Positions 24,143 through 38,639 of a DNA stretch of 64,000 nt are shown in pieces (within the stretch, counting starts at the first letter, position 1; each line of letters begins with the position of its first letter). Source of the DNA: Albula goreensis (Eukaryota > Chordata > Actinopteri > Albuliformes > Albulidae); contig CM040741.1 in the NCBI GenBank assembly GCA_022829145.1, forward strand, positions 36,688,534-36,752,533, in the 5' to 3' direction. The position numbers were made by a program, and so were the translations under genes. The notes under the pieces were generated by a model. The model was not told where the DNA came from and did no database searches. It was given only the letters and a program-made list of their open reading frames with translations.

Positions 24143-27100
24143 TTATCTGTCTTTGGAGGTCAGTTTTTCAATCAATTCCTGGAGTGGGACCAGTTCTTTT
24201 CGGTCTATCAGATTAAATTCCTGGGGGAAAAAGACAAAGAATAATTAAGCATACTGTTCACAATTACATCAAAGGACATAGGGTGCATGGAAGTATTTCA
24301 AAATGAATACACAGTTTCAGTCCTTTTTTCAAAGTACCTGCAATTTATAGAGTATGCATAGCTGTTTGCAGGTAGGTGCACAAACTATGTTGGTAAATAC
24401 AATTGATGACTTTTTTTTTTTTTTTTTTTTAGGGAGCAGAATTTTTGCAGATTTTAGCTACCAGTATGGCTGTAATTATTGAGTATTCATACATTAAATC
24501 CTACAGCTAGGTTGATTTTTAGGTTAGTGTTAGCCACAAAATGACAGCTACTCCTTTAACAATAAAGTGAGAATTATGCAGTGAATTATGTTACGACTTC
24601 AATCGAAAATATTCAGATTCTTTCAAATGGTGTATTTTGACTCCACTCTCATAGGTGCACAATTTGTATGGGTATTATCAAGGTATTTGAATTTAAGTTT
24701 ACAATATCTGAAGAGTATTTCACAGGGGCAAATGGCAAATCCAAACAAAAAAATACATTTTGCACCGTGAACCACATGTGGGCTACCTGAACAAAGAAAA
24801 TGAAGTGCTTGAAAGATGTATTGAGATGGGCCTCTTCTTGCAGCTGGATAACTGCATCAAAGTGCTGGTGGTATATGTGGGCGTACACTCGGAACAGGCG
24901 CTTCAGGATGGTTTTGGCGACAGACATGAAGTTCTTCGGAAACGGTACCCCTAAGACAGAACAACGGGAGGGCACAGCTTTGAAAGTCATGTTGTATAAT
25001 TCTAAAAGGACTCGACACAAAATTCAATTCAGCTCAGAACGGCATGGGACAGCAGCTTGAATTTTCATCACCAAGCTTTGTGTGGAAAACGTGCACAGCA
25101 ATATAAAAGCACAAGACCTAAAGTAAAGCATTATTTTTTTATTAAACGTGGCATTCACATCAAGGGATGAAAAGAAATGAGCATACGCAAAACAGACATT
25201 TGCACTTAAGTGCAAGTATCTTAACTCTATATCATTAACCTATATGTGTAAAAAAGATAATCTTGGATTAAGGACATGTTAATTTAGAAGGTGCTGAAGA
25301 CCAGTTTCAAACAGCCACTCAATAATACTGTCAAACTGAATGCACACCAGGGGCTGATGGATTAAAAGCAGACCAATTAAAGCAGGCCCCACCTATTTTT
25401 GATGGGAAGAGAGTCTCATCATCCAGCTGATCCTGCACCCAGGTCATCAGATAATCAATGTACTTTGGTGCTGAACACTTGATTGGCTTTTTTATATTTG
25501 TGCCATCAGCCCAGTGGTACTCATACCTGCAACAACAGACATCGTAAAACAGTCAACAAAACACATTGCTTGCGAATCATGATTCAAAGAAATTTTTCAT
25601 AAATTAGAAATAAGACAGATGGGAACAAGTCAATGCTCATACCCAACACACAATGCAATCAATCTTTTACAATATTTAAAGACGCCTAATCTTTGATAAA
25701 TTCAATGTTAATAAAAAATAAGACTTCAAGCATTGTGCTTGCTCAAAACAGAAAATCTTTGCTCTTACTTAGGTCCTGCAGACATCACAGGGCAGCTCTC
25801 TTCAGTGCAAAAGTCAGTGATAGTCCCATAGAGCATATTGATCTGGTTGAAGAAATCTACAGCTAGGGAAGAAAAACAGATGCCTGTGTAAATACACATA
25901 CGACTATGTATTAAAACCTCCATGTTATGTTCAGAAAAGGAAGTGTGGGTGTGAGCCTTAATTCAGTAATCATTTGTGAATCCTTGGAGAGCAAGGGGTG
26001 ACAAAAAAACCAGCCTGGTTTATCCAAGGGCCTCCTTCTTGCCTCAGGCTGTAGAAATCTGGGTGTGTCCTCTGACTCTAACGGAAGGGCAATGTATTTG
26101 TGCATTTGTTATCTCTCTGAGTAAGTATGGTGCTTCCTCAGCACGGAAATCGGTCACTGATATTTTCAGAAGGACCTTGGCTACATAACCGCACATACAG
26201 GAAGGTAGACAGTGCAACACTGTACAAGAACGTAAAAGAAGGGCCCTATTGTTTGAAAGGATGCCAAAATCCCTGGAGGTTTTTAAACGGACCCTTGAAT
26301 CAGGTCATTTACGGCATCATTGTGCAGGCCCAAACTGATATTCATTTCAGTAGAGTCATTAAAAAAGTGCTTACATGGCAAACACCTCCTTCAAGCAACA
26401 TTACAGGAGGAAAGGAGCGCACAGCTTTGATTTATGGGATTAAACTGAATAAAAGATGGCTTTACACAATGCCATTTCTGTGAACTAATAGATCTTTCAG
26501 CATTGCTACAGAGCACCTTTGGAAATGATTAAAAAAGATGAGCCGGAACATCCTAAAGCTGGGAAACATAAAATACCATTTAACAGTCCCCTGAGTACAG
26601 CGTCTTTAGAAAGCTGGCCATACTTTAAGTGCTTCCACTTAAAAGGATTAAAATCAAGAAAATAACACTGAAAAGCAGCAACAACATCAATCTGTGTGTT
26701 TGTGTGTGGCTGGATGAATATTAAGAAGCATAGGCCATGATGACTCCATACAATTTGTGCGTCCCATATTTTTCAAGCGAAATCTAAAATCCTTCAGCCG
26801 GCATGAATCTCTATTTCATTTATACTTGATTGACATCGCAAGCGTCAGACAGGACATTTTACGCACGTGAGAAATGTTTTATTTCAGAAATAATTCAGAG
26901 CACACAGCATGCCAAGGGCAGAGCAAGGTTAAGGGTCACTGGAGAAGAGGGTGAGGCATTCTCTGGTCAGCTTTTCACAAAGAATGACCTTGAGACAGAC
27001 CGGCTCAATCTCAGCCTCTACCAGTGCCACAAAAGGACTGGTCCAGGGGAAAAGCCCTGGCACCTCCCCAGCTTAAATGATAGTGGAGCATGGTCTACAC

Positions 27101-30100
27101 CCACAGGGTGAAGCAGCCACTTTTACCCTGTCTTCCATTCCATCACAGTGTGAGAGACGGATATGAAACCTATTGTGAATCCCTGGTAATTAACATGCGT
27201 CTCCGGCTCCCGGACCGCTCGCCTTAGATTCTATTTGCTAATGGCACATGAGCTGATGACGGTTGTCTGCTGCTCTGTGTGGCCAAGAGGTCCCAGGGGA
27301 AATGAAACGGGCTGACATGCTTCTCCACGGTCATTTGTCTTGGTGCAAAATGCCAAACAAAGCTCTGACACAGGGGTGAAGAGGGAGGACAAAGAGGGCG
27401 AAACTTAAAATTTGCGGTTGTTTTTCCGAGGGAGAAAAGAAACGCTGTTTTGAATGAAAAGTTTGTCTTTGTGAAAATTTCAGTTTCCATACTTTGCGAA
27501 CATCAAAAATCGATGGTGCTCTGCAAATATTGTAGAGCACCAGTGGCAAACAAAAGAATTAAGACAGGCTTGGTGCTGAGTATTATTCATCAGCAAGAAG
27601 CAGAAGGTCATTAATCATTCACTACATTTTACCCCTCCGAAGCTTCGATCTCAAATTAATTTGACCATTGATAGACCTTTATTATGCAATTAAATATGAG
27701 TCTAGCTAGACCACAGCGCTTGACATTCAGTTCGATTGACTGATAATGGGAAAATCTACTGAAATATGTAAAATAGAGTAATGGGGTTTTATAAATAAAT
27801 CAGCTTTTATAAATAAATAAAAATAAGCTATCTGTGAACAGTCCATATTTACTGTGGCGGTGCATCTGTATAATATAGGAAGCAGGGATTTGTCTTCTAA
27901 GCCGAGGCAGGCCTGTTATTTCTCCAGGCTTGAGACCTGCAGAGCCGGGTTCATTCAAGGTACCGGGAGCAATAAAAAGAAGAGACTGGCAGAAAAGAAC
28001 TGCGTGTATCTAAGGAGGATTAACCATCGTGCAAGTGATGCATTCCACCACCCAATAAATCTGAGCATCAGACCCTAGCCTTTCAGCGTTTGGTATGACA
28101 CAATTTACTTACCGAGAGCTCAGACGAATGAGCCACAAGGTCATGGACGAGTTTTCTCAAGATTACTCCGATGATACAAACATCATCTGCCCACTACACA
28201 TATTATTGGATATGTAAATCACAGAACTAACTCTCAGACTCCTATTGTGGGGAGTAGGTGTAATAGAATGAGTTACTGCACTGATCTCAACTTTACCAAT
28301 GACGTAATGCCAGATTACATGCCAGACTTCTGTTGGGAGGTACGGATACAGAGGCTATATCAAATTATCAGCATTCACAGAAACAGACCTGGGTCAAATA
28401 CAGATACTACTTGCAGATTTCTTATTTGAAATATTTGTTTTGTGTACTTGAATTATTTGCAAATGAAGTGGGCCAAACAAATTACTTTTATTTAAGATAT
28501 TCGCAAACATTGTAATGAAAAGGCAAATACTTTAATTTGAAGTAGTTCAAATAATTCAATGACTGATCAAAAATGTATATTTTAAAGAAATAAATGCAAG
28601 ATTGAAATATGAATTTCTCCCAAATAATTTGTTCAAATGCTTCAATGATATTTCAAATAAAATTCCAAATAGTTTCTTTAAATAAGATAGTGTCTCCCAA
28701 ACTTGCTCTAAAATATCCCCTTTCCTATATGTTTTGACTCCATCACTACTCTTAAAAACCTGTAGCAAATTTTGTGTGGGCTCCACCTGTTCTCAGTTGA
28801 GGAAATACCATGGCCTCGTGGCATATCCCTGCATCATCTGGAAATGTGGAATGTGTGTTTGGCATCAGTGGTCGTATTTTTAGACCAGACTGCTGCTCAC
28901 TTTCAGGTCGGATGTATGAGACACTAATGTATTTGAAATGTAACAAGGCTTTTGTAGAATAAGTAAGAGTATGAGTTCTATTCACCCAGATAGGTGACAC
29001 TTTCACTGTGCTTGATTATTTAAAGTACAAACAACTTAATTCAGTTACTTTCATTCAATCGATGCAATAAGATTAATTGGTAGAAGCTGCATATTAATGA
29101 ACTTGGGGTGTTGTTTAAGTGTTTTGAGTTCATATTACACAAATTGTGTTTCAATGTGTACATGATATAATCTTGTTCATGATACTAAAATTCACATAAA
29201 TGAAAAACTACTCAATTCAATTATTCTGCATCAAAAGAGATCATTTTAAGTGAAAATTCCCAACATGCCCTGGAGTATGACAAGCTTGGATTGGTAGTGA
29301 TTAATGTGATTTTATAAATTTTTAGTATGTTGTTATGCTCTATACCTGTGCTTGCTTCCACTCAGCTACTCCTGGAGGTGACTGTGAGGTCACCATGAGT
29401 GAGAGGTGTAGCCATTGAAACAGCCTGCCTGGTTTATGCAGTACTTTCAGAATTGAATGGTGCTGGCTGAGAATATTTAACTCCAGTACAAACAGTTCTT
29501 GCATATTTTACTCAGGTTTTTACCTTTGATCAAACATTATAAGGGAACTCTGAACTACATAAATTAATGAACCTTTTCTAACAAAAATTACATAAAATAT
29601 GATGTAAAAGTAAGGCCTATTCATGGAAGGTCACAGGTCTATTCAGAAGTAATGTAGTCTGCATTTCTTTATATTAAGAACCCTGAATTTTTTATAAGCA
29701 ATCTGATCATCCTTTCTATGAATAAGTTTTTCATTTTCAGGTGTTACTAATTTCCTCCACCATAAAAGTTGGATATATTAAAAAAATACATTTGGTTTAA
29801 TGCTCAATAATTGAAGTTCAAATTGAAATAATTGAAGGAAACACTCTTACCAATCCTGACAACAGATCACAAAACAACTGTCAGCATTGATCCTTGATGA
29901 CAGCACACAACATGATGAAACTTGAAGAAATGAAGCACCAGCTGCTTCTTGTAATATGAATTTTGTTGACAGATCTTTGCTGACATCTGCAAAAATCAGA
30001 CTCAATATTTTCCAGTTCTTTCTTTTGTACCTGGTCAGACCAACCAGTTCTTTAAAGACAAAACCTCTACTGCAGACTACAGCATAATGTGGTTTAACAC

Positions 30101-33100
30101 ATCCTGTCATAGTATTAGGATAGGTTAGAGTATGGCCATCAGGTGAATTTGAAATTAAAACATTTTCAAAGTCATACTCTAAATTAAACATTGTCATTCC
30201 AATTGATAACAGCACTGACTGTGAACAGATAAGTTCCCATTATTCAAACATTAAATGATGAAAAAGCAAATAAATGATCTCAATGTCGCTAAATTCTCCA
30301 AGTCAGATGTCTGCTGCCTGTACTTGGAACCACTTTAAACTTTTGCCTCATATCCAACTCCTGTATCAATTTTGCAGGTTTGCCCTGTACTCTCCTCTTA
30401 CTGCACTATACTACTGGGTTTTAGTACATTGAATGATCTTCATTAACCAAACAAACAAAATATGGGTAATCAAATAAAAATTTGGATTGCTTCAATCAGT
30501 ACTAAGCAATGTTGTCACAATTCAGCTCCACTGAATTAGAGAGTTGGCAACTGATTTGCTTACTGTTCAGTTATAGCAACCATGTCAAACCTAGTGGAAG
30601 ACTTTCTGTCTGAGCCTAATTCAGGAGGAGATTCTCCTCTTGGCACTCACTAGGAGTCCTCAAATCTCAGCCCAAATCAAGCTGCAGTCTTCCGTACGTT
30701 TATCTCTTTTAAAAATAAACACTAGCACAGCAGGAGCCTTACAATTACATCACAATGAATTTGTGCACATTCCAGAAAGGGGAAAATCTGGGGGTGACAT
30801 TATTAACAAAAACCATAAGAATTTAACAATGCCGCACAACCCTATAAAACCTTTTTATCACTTAGGTGCAAATGATATGGAAGTAATTATTTTACAGAAG
30901 TCAGCAAAAAACGGCAAAGTGCTGGCATCATCATTAACTGAAATAAAACTAAGAATGAAGGAAACTACCTCATGATAACAATCTGCCAGGATGCTATATG
31001 TAGAACCTGAAGATTCTGCAGGACTCCTTGAGTGAACTGGATAGAAACAGTGTATATGGAATACCAATGATGTGTGTATTGGGACAGCAGGGGTGGGGGG
31101 TGTTCTTGGGAGCTTCTGTCTTGGGAACTCAATACTGTACACTGTAGCATAATTCACAGCAATGTAGCAGTTGTGTATTTGCCTCCATCGACCCATGGGT
31201 CTGACTAAGCAATTGATTTGTGGACAACCATTTGAATGGATGTTACAGAAGAGGACTACGAGATCCTACTGAAGAAAACCTTGTAAAAAGAAGACCCACT
31301 GATATTGGGTCTTTATTTTTGCAATGACATTTTGCAAATACAGGAATGTGCATCTAGATACCATGTTTGCAACTCTGCAAAACTCATTTCTAACCGACCA
31401 AATGACTAGCTTAACTGTGTTCCTGATTCATGGTTAGTTCTCTCAATGTAGATTACTGCTTTTGTGTATAGTGAAAGAAGCCAAGTCCAAGCCCCTTTTC
31501 CAACACCTGCATTTAAACTTCAGTAAGCACATAATAAGCGATTACACAGAGGTGGAGATAACTCACCACAATGATGTGCCTGAGGCCTGCATGGCACAGC
31601 CACACCTCACACAGAACCTCAAATTACACACTTATGAATCTCTGCAGAGCAACTGGTAATTAGTGCTGTTCAATCAAAAGCAGCTGTTAGTTACACTGAA
31701 ATGGTCGCAATAGTAAAAACCTAAATATATGACAGAAATGTTTTATATTTGTGTGGGCTTTAAATAACTTTAATTTTCAATGGTCTGATATTATTGCACG
31801 GGTTATGCTGAAAATTTTCCAGGACACACAGTCACAAAACAGCAAATGTTGTTTGAGTGACTTCATTATGAACCCTCTGTCGCAATGGATATAATTAGTT
31901 ACAAAGGTTTGATTGAAAGGTTGAGTGCTGCGCAAGCTAGTCAAAGTGAATGTAACTGCGTTTTTAAGATGCGTGTCCACTTCAAGGATTTGTTTTTGTT
32001 TTCAATGTAATGTGGAGCTATTACTGAAAACAACAATGCTACTTTCAAGTGATGACAACCCATAAGGTTCAAGAAGTTCTCAACCACATTCAGTTTTTCC
32101 ACGCAGCCATTGAAGGGGCCAGTACTTACCTTTGAACAGCGCTGTTGTTGACAGACTACCTAGCCATAAACAGCCTGCTCTCAAGAACCAATGAAAAAGT
32201 TTAAGAAAAACAGAAGACGGTTGGTGGAACACACAGACTTACTGTTGACTGCAACCCACTCGTTGAGGTCCTCCCCGTCAGGCAGCATGACAGCCATACG
32301 CAGGTTGCCACTCCCCAGCGTGGCCTCTGCATGCTTCAGAAGCTCGTACTGGTGTGAGCCTTCAGGAATGTTTTTCTTTGGCTTGAATGTCTTTGATGAG
32401 CGACTTCCACTATTGACAGCAAGAACAGAAGATATGATCAATTATAGCCACATTATTATGCCCTAGCACTGCAAACACTTCTGACATTTACAACCTAAAA
32501 GCACAGTGCATGTACTCCACTAGTAACAACACATTTTACAAAAACTATATTGTAGAGTACTTAATTAGGTGCTGTACTTAGTTGTTTACATAGGAAATAG
32601 TATACAATTTATTAGTATGCTTGATTCAGTTCAGATTCAGTGGTCTCTATTGCACAAGACTTCCTAGAATTATACATGAAATAGTGATTTAGTTACACCC
32701 AGCTTAAGAGATTCAACTACTTGTAATCTTCAGGGAAGTAACAGTTAATCAGACGGAGCAAAGCAGTTGCAAGCCCTTAACTTATAATTTGCTTTACTTG
32801 TTATCGTTAAGTGAATTGCAACAAACCAAGTACCTCTGTGTTCCATCTGAACATTGTGTGAGCTCACATTTTACTTTGGTTCAAGTCTGGGCCTACCCTT
32901 TCTGCATGTGATTTCGGCTTTCTCCGACACACCTTAAGAGCTGCATTCCACAGATCATGACTTTACATGTCCCGTTCTTTGTTCAAAGCTTCTCCTGAGC
33001 CAGGAATGCTTGAACGCATCATCCTTAGGCACAGCCAGTCAACTATTCTTTCTGGCGTTCGGAGGTGCTGAGAGAGCTGGCCTTCAAACGAGTCAGTTCA

Positions 33101-36100
33101 GATATCATGACCTTCAAACGCTTGATGAAACAAACGCATGGGAGCTGCAGCGAAGGATGATTTCAGACTCGGGTATTTCTTCCTGATGCAAAGTCGTAAG
33201 GGTATCGTGCTTGCAGTATGCATATACAAGAAGTACCAATGCAACAGACTGCACACAACAATCTCAAAATGCTTAGAAGTCAAAAAGGAAAATTTAGGAC
33301 ACTGTACGTAGCCCCTTTGCAAACAAGGAAAGATATCTTTGAGTAATGTTGGATGGTTCATCATTAACAAAGCTAAACAAATGAGAAGCAAGATCCAATC
33401 AAACCCTATGTTGTGGAAAGCTTTCTCTCTTCCCACAAATTAGTGATGTCCCATAGTCACGAGGAAAATGATAATCAGCTAATATCAGTGCATTAGGTGA
33501 ATTAATGGAATGTGTTGTGCCCAATTTATTAATATAAATAACAAATATAACCTAACCACCCAGATTTAGAGTTGCTAGGTGTGAGTCTCTCCTCACTACT
33601 CATCGCTAATCAAAACAGCCTGTGCTAAGTATGGTCTGGTGCTAAGTATGTCCATACTGCATGCAGACATTAAAGCAGTACCAGTCCAGGCCTCTACTAT
33701 AGGTAAATAGCCCTAACTGCTAAATGTCAAAGTATCCCTTTGTTAAGACAGAATGGTTTTAATACATTTTTATAACTCACGCTGGCTTTTTTGTTATGAT
33801 ATTTTAGGGAAGTTAGTCACTGAAAATAAATGGTGTGAGTAGAACTCCATGTCAGGTGATCCTTCCTCCACTGGGGTTTTTCCTTCCAATTTCACAGAAG
33901 TAGGAAAACTGCATGTTCCAAACAGAACTGACCAGAGGTGTCACACTTAAAACCAACCTGCTGACCATATCTCTCCCACCCAATGTGATGCCAAGACCAA
34001 TTAGTTGTTCAACCTGTTGCTTTAGCAACATGATCAGCACGGGAGATTCAGGGAGTAGACTACGCACCAACATTTAGGCCCACAGCCAGTTTACTCATCT
34101 ACATCACATTACTCGTATGTTCAGATTCATCAGCTGCAGGAAAGCTAGACATCAAAAACTAAACTTTCTTTGAAAGTTTGAGGTTTGAAGTTTGAAATGA
34201 AAGTTATGGTCTGGGAACCTGGACATCAAACATTGACTTGGAATGTATTTCTTGGACATTCATCCAGCTTGCTCGCCACAGTCGATTACAGCCAGACTCA
34301 AGAAGCCATCAAAGGCTATATCCTTCATAATGAATTGATATAAATATGCCAAAACCACAAAGGCAGTAGTAAGGCAGAGGGACACTGGACAAAATAATGA
34401 TGAAAGGAACAGGAAGGCCTGTTTTAGGTTGACTATTTCCAGAGACCTCCAACAGATTGGCTTTGCAGGCTTCTGACGACACTGGAAAATGTTAAGTGTC
34501 TCCTATCACATCCCGCTCAGAGATGCGATTCTGCCTCTGGGTGTGAGGAGACTGCTGAGCACAGGACATCTGTGCCATTTCCATCCTAAACCACAACAGA
34601 GGTTCTGAGAGAATCCTGAATTCCTTTCATAACAGGATTACACTCAGGCAGGGCAGCACATGCCTCTCACCCAAAGATATGACACAGGCCTCTGTAATCA
34701 CCCTCAAGTGGAAGCCTCCAAATCGAGCCTCCACACCTTTTGGGGAAAAGGCTCCATAAATGTGCATGTACTTTTTTTGTTGAATCAAGGATGTCTATAT
34801 GTGTCCATTTATTTATGGTTTATTCTGCCTGTCTGTCTGTCAATATCACCATATAGGCCTACATCTAATCAAAGACTGTTATAGGTTAATTACACACTCA
34901 ATTACAAGCAAATTGATTACAAAATCAACAAAGCTTCCGCCTAGCCCCACTTTCCCCGATAACCCTGCAACTGTGCAAGGGCATTGCCTTACAAGCAGGG
35001 TGTGACACCACACATGCTAATGCGGATACCAGGCTACCCTCTGGGGAGTGGCTATCTCTGGCCAGGCCCAACCCTGAGCAACTGATGAAAATTACTAATG
35101 TGCTGGGGGGGCGGGGACCCTGGTGCCTCCATCGCTCATGTGTGCCCCCAGCACACCTGCCACTGTCACAGCTCTTTAATCTGCTGACATGGACCACAGA
35201 TGCTGCATAATATCTCACTTACTCATGCAGCACTGGACCACATCTTTATTGGTGTGACATGTAACATAATGAGGGAGACAGGAGGTTGTGGGGAGTCTGC
35301 TTCTTCATCTAAATGAAGACATTAAAGCCCTTGTTCAGGGCCATGAGAAATGTAATCATATTAAGATAATTTCTGAAGCACAATTCTGAATGGGACTAGA
35401 ATCTCAAGAAGAGAATATAAACATAAAACACGTACATGTGGCCAGTGAAAACTTTGAATCATCCTTTTTTGATGTTCATGATATTTTTCTGAATGGCCAA
35501 GGAACAAGGCTTTTCCTATCAGCTCAAGCACCTCCAATGTCCAGTCGCTAGCTAGCTATCAAAAAGTAAGACCAGTGTAATAGTTACGATCTGGCATAGC
35601 AGAAGAATAATTAATCTTTTAAGAACACAACTTTCTAAAGAATGCTGTGGTAGTTAAACAAGCTGGGTTTATGAATAGAATACATATTTGTTAACTTTAC
35701 ATATATTTGAATGGCATAGCTAGCCGGGCCTGACGGAACACCATTTCGGAAAGGCTGCACTAAAGACAGTAGCTGAAAATTTTCTAGTCACCTACATGCA
35801 GATAATTTGGTCCAGAAATTTTCAATGATACATTCTTAAACTTTACCCTAAGCACATGCCAATGCACACAAAATGCAACAATCCTCCCACTGGCTCCACA
35901 ATGGCAGCATTAGACACAATACAGCACCATCTAAGCCTAAATATTAAACACACATGAGCGATGATGTATTCATGACTCAGACAAAAATCACCCTGGAGGA
36001 GTGTGAAGATATATTATGAATTTTTACTCTGACTCATTTCTGAGCCAGTCCTAGAAAATAAACACAACAGATTATGGCTATGTCACCTTCAAGCACAAAC

Positions 36101-37983
36101 TAACAGCAAAGGTGTTTTTAAAATTCAAATTACTTCATTATATTTTGATTAAGCAGAATTAAAATGATAATTAGCTTATAATGGGGCACTGCCCTCAGAT
36201 AGCATGACATTAAGATATTACAGTACAATGTGTTCGTTTCCACACAAACAAGTTATTTTTTGTGATTGACCATAATTGGTTACAGCAATTACCCCTTCAA
36301 GCAGCATTTACAAAATAAGACCAACAATTGATGAATTGTGTTGACAAGAGCCTGAAACCTGTATTGGTTCAGGAAAAAAAAAAAAAAAAAAAAAAAAACT
36401 TAATGGCTGACACCTCTAAACAACTTTCTGCCTGATCCCTATTTGTATGTACCAAAGACCAAAGCCAAAATTTGCTGAAAAAATTACTAGACTGTATCAG
36501 AATATCAAATGTTCACAACAACTAATTGTTAATTCAACTAACTGAACTTGCATAACACTCTGAACAGGGGAACATTGGCATTCCACAAAATAAATATAGA
36601 AACTGATTCAAGAAAATTACCTCACTGACATAAAAGTAAAACAAGCAAACAAATTTGGTGTGTGTGAGTGGAATGCATTTCTACTCCAATTGCAGTAGAT
36701 ACCACAATAGAAAGATGGCACTTGGACTGTTCAGCAACACTTGTATTTATACACAGATTTAAAAGAATTCTTTAAGTTTGCAACAACAAATAAAACCCTT
36801 TCATATACCAATTATAAGAACCAATTCCAATATTGACAGAAACAATTAAGCCACACACAGACACCGATTGTTTACATTATGAAAACACATACTGTTGTTC
36901 AATTTGAGCAGGCCTTGTGCGACCAATTATCAGACGCTCTGTTTACAGAAGAACTTCGCAGTATTTTCTATTTTTACAACACTGAATTTAACTATTGTGC
37001 CTAATTATTAAGGTAGGTGGGGTGCTGGTTGGGCTTGACACGCAAAATCAACCAGGTCCTAAAAACGATGATTTTAGCTTGTTGCAGTCTACAAAAGAAA
37101 GTGTCTGACCGTAAACCTCTGCCATACACATAGTCAAATTATCATTTTCAGAATCTTACAATAGGTATCAATTGGCACTCCAGAATATCACTGTCCAAAC
37201 CACTATGTTAGCGTTTCAGGCTCGATAAATAAATGTGGTCCGTTAATGTAATTTGGAGTTTATGAGAGGACGACATGGAGCTTGTTAGTGTGTCCTGCTT
37301 AGGTTAGACAGGGGAACTACACAGCAACCTAACCTGTGACAAGAATTAATGCTATTTAAAAGGACCTACGTTTATATCAGAATTGAAAGCCTAACACATC
37401 AATGGAAGGAGACTGATATCTGCAACCGTTGTATAAAACTAATGGAACATGCACACTACGCATTTCAAGGCACACTGTTCTCTGCCTGAGATCATTACTC
37501 GTCAATGTATCGATTAACCTATGTTATTAGACGGCTTAGAAGCTACAGAAAACAATGAATAACACGGTCGTGGCAGGTACCGTAGTGAACTGAATAAACG
37601 TCGGCTACCGTTAGCTTGTAAACAAGTGCGAAGCTATTTGTATGACAGCTAGATAGCTATTTCACTACCCAACGTAGCTAGCTAACTGACGTTAAGCAGT
37701 ACCACAGGCAAGCTAGTCAAACAATTTGACTAATATGTTTATAAATAGTAAAATTTCCGGTGCTATGTCAAATCAAAAACGACTGTTTAGTGTACTGCAG
37801 ACACCTAGGCAATCACTGGCTGGGATCCTACATTCCTTGTTAGCTAAGTAGCATAGGATATATGTACACCAATGCAGGTGATAGCTAACATTAGCCATCC
37901 AAGTCGTGTAAGAAAAGGAACTTGGAACACACATACAAGTCACAACGCTAGGTTTGTAGCTCTACTTACAACAAAAAGCTCAT
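24143..37983 (-). CDS. mob1b: MOB kinase activator 1B (Hippo pathway scaffold)
   Basis: Six coding exons on the minus strand: 37,983-37,970, 32,409-32,243, 25,862-25,769, 25,526-25,393, 24,950-24,787 and 24,220-24,143. They sum to 651 bases, exactly 216 residues plus stop, the usual MOB1 length, and all junctions are GT-AG in frame. The protein begins [20 protein letters not shown] and ends LTSKDR. LTSKDR fits MOB1B; MOB1A has LGSKDR. The MST1/2 phosphorylation sites Thr12 and Thr35 are present, as are the zinc-binding Cys/His segments ([21 protein letters not shown]). MOB1 binds phosphorylated MST and activates LATS/NDR kinases in the cytoplasm and at centrosomes. The ATG has a purine at -3. 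Intron 1 is 5.6 kb and intron 2 is 6.4 kb. It is convergent with the Pim-like gene and parallel to rufy3. Confidence 0.97.
24411..24432 (+). repeat. Poly(T) tract
   Basis: Twenty-two consecutive T in the last mob1b intron (between exons 5 and 6). On the minus (sense) strand it is a poly(A) run. No retroposed body is recognisable beside it. Confidence 0.8.
25863..32242 (-). other. mob1b intron 2
   Basis: A 6.4-kb intron. Short open frames are not supported by motifs or splice logic. The only repeat-like item I separate is 28,384-28,700; the rest is unassigned. Confidence 0.85.
28384..28700. repeat. CAAATA-rich interspersed repeat, possible fold-back element
   Basis: Begins CAGACCTGGGTCAAATACAG and continues with many CAAATA/TATTTG words in both orientations, such as TTATTTGAAATATTTG, GTTCAAATAATTCAATG and TTTCAAATAAAATTCC. 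The alternating strands suggest a fold-back transposon remnant of a type I associate with fish genomes. Ends and target duplication are not clear. Confidence 0.35.
32410..37969 (-). other. mob1b intron 1
   Basis: A 5.6-kb intron between the 14-base first coding exon and exon 2. It contains a 25-base A tract at 36,374-36,398. No other gene or clearly bounded element was recognised. Confidence 0.85.
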
Positions 37984-38198
37984 TTCGCTTTACGAAAGAG
38001 GCTCTTCAAGAACAGCAGCAAGTGGCCTATGGCTCCTAATATGTGTCCAATACTGCAGAAGAGCAAAGCTTATGAATTGTCCAAACTAAAACAAATTAAG
38101 TAGGACACACGCTCTCACACTGCTCTCTTCCAAGGATCTTGACGGCCAATGCCAAACTTCTTCTTCCTCTCCAAAGTCTCAGCGGTTGATTTCCCATG

Positions 38199-38233
38199 TC
38201 TCGCGATAGTCAAAGCCATGTTGTATGACGTCA
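38199..38233 (-). promoter_or_regulatory. mob1b promoter motifs: TCTCGCGA and CRE
   Basis: A TCTCGCGA motif (38,199-38,206) and a perfect palindromic cAMP response element TGACGTCA (38,226-38,233) lie about 215-250 bases upstream of the mob1b ATG. Both motifs are typical of TATA-less housekeeping promoters, which suits mob1b. The transcription start is not visible; it probably lies between here and 37,990. Confidence 0.45.
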
Positions 38234-38555
38234 TGCTCCCCAGGATGACGCCTGCCTTTTCACACAACTGTGTAAGTAGGGGCGCCTTCCAATCCTCAAA
38301 AAAGGATGCTCTTTTCGCCCACAATCACCTCGTCTCCTCCCTCTCTCCAGTACTTGGACATTGGAGGGAGGGAGGGGATAAGGTGGGTGTGGAGAAAGGA
38401 GGATATATTTTTTGAGTATTGGAACGCAGCCTTGGTGATGTAGTGAGCACAGCGAGGCAAATTGATGAATCAGGTAATTAAGATGGTTAAATAAATCGGA
38501 GCAGCATAATGTTCTTTATAAACAGCGAAAAGAAACGCGATGGTCTTAAAAAAAC

Positions 38556-38615
38556 AACTCGGTCCTGGGGACCCACTAGGCTATGCATGTTGATTTTTGT
38601 TCCAACTATAAACCA
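38556..38615 (+). repeat. Short interspersed-repeat fragment
   Basis: CGGTCCTGGGGACCCACTAG followed by TGTTGATTTTTGTTCCAACT resembles, from memory, a repeat common across vertebrates (consensus of the form CTGGAGGACCC-TGCAGGTTTTTGTTCCAACC). Only about 60 bases are present and the family is not assigned. Confidence 0.4.
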
Positions 38616-38639
38616 CTGGACAACAGCCTTACATTGAGC

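Noticed and set aside
38115-38324. 69-codon minus-strand frame upstream of mob1b
   Set aside because: It lies in the probable promoter and 5' UTR, shows no known motif, and is not in phase with the MSFLFGSRSS start that gives the exact 216-residue MOB1.
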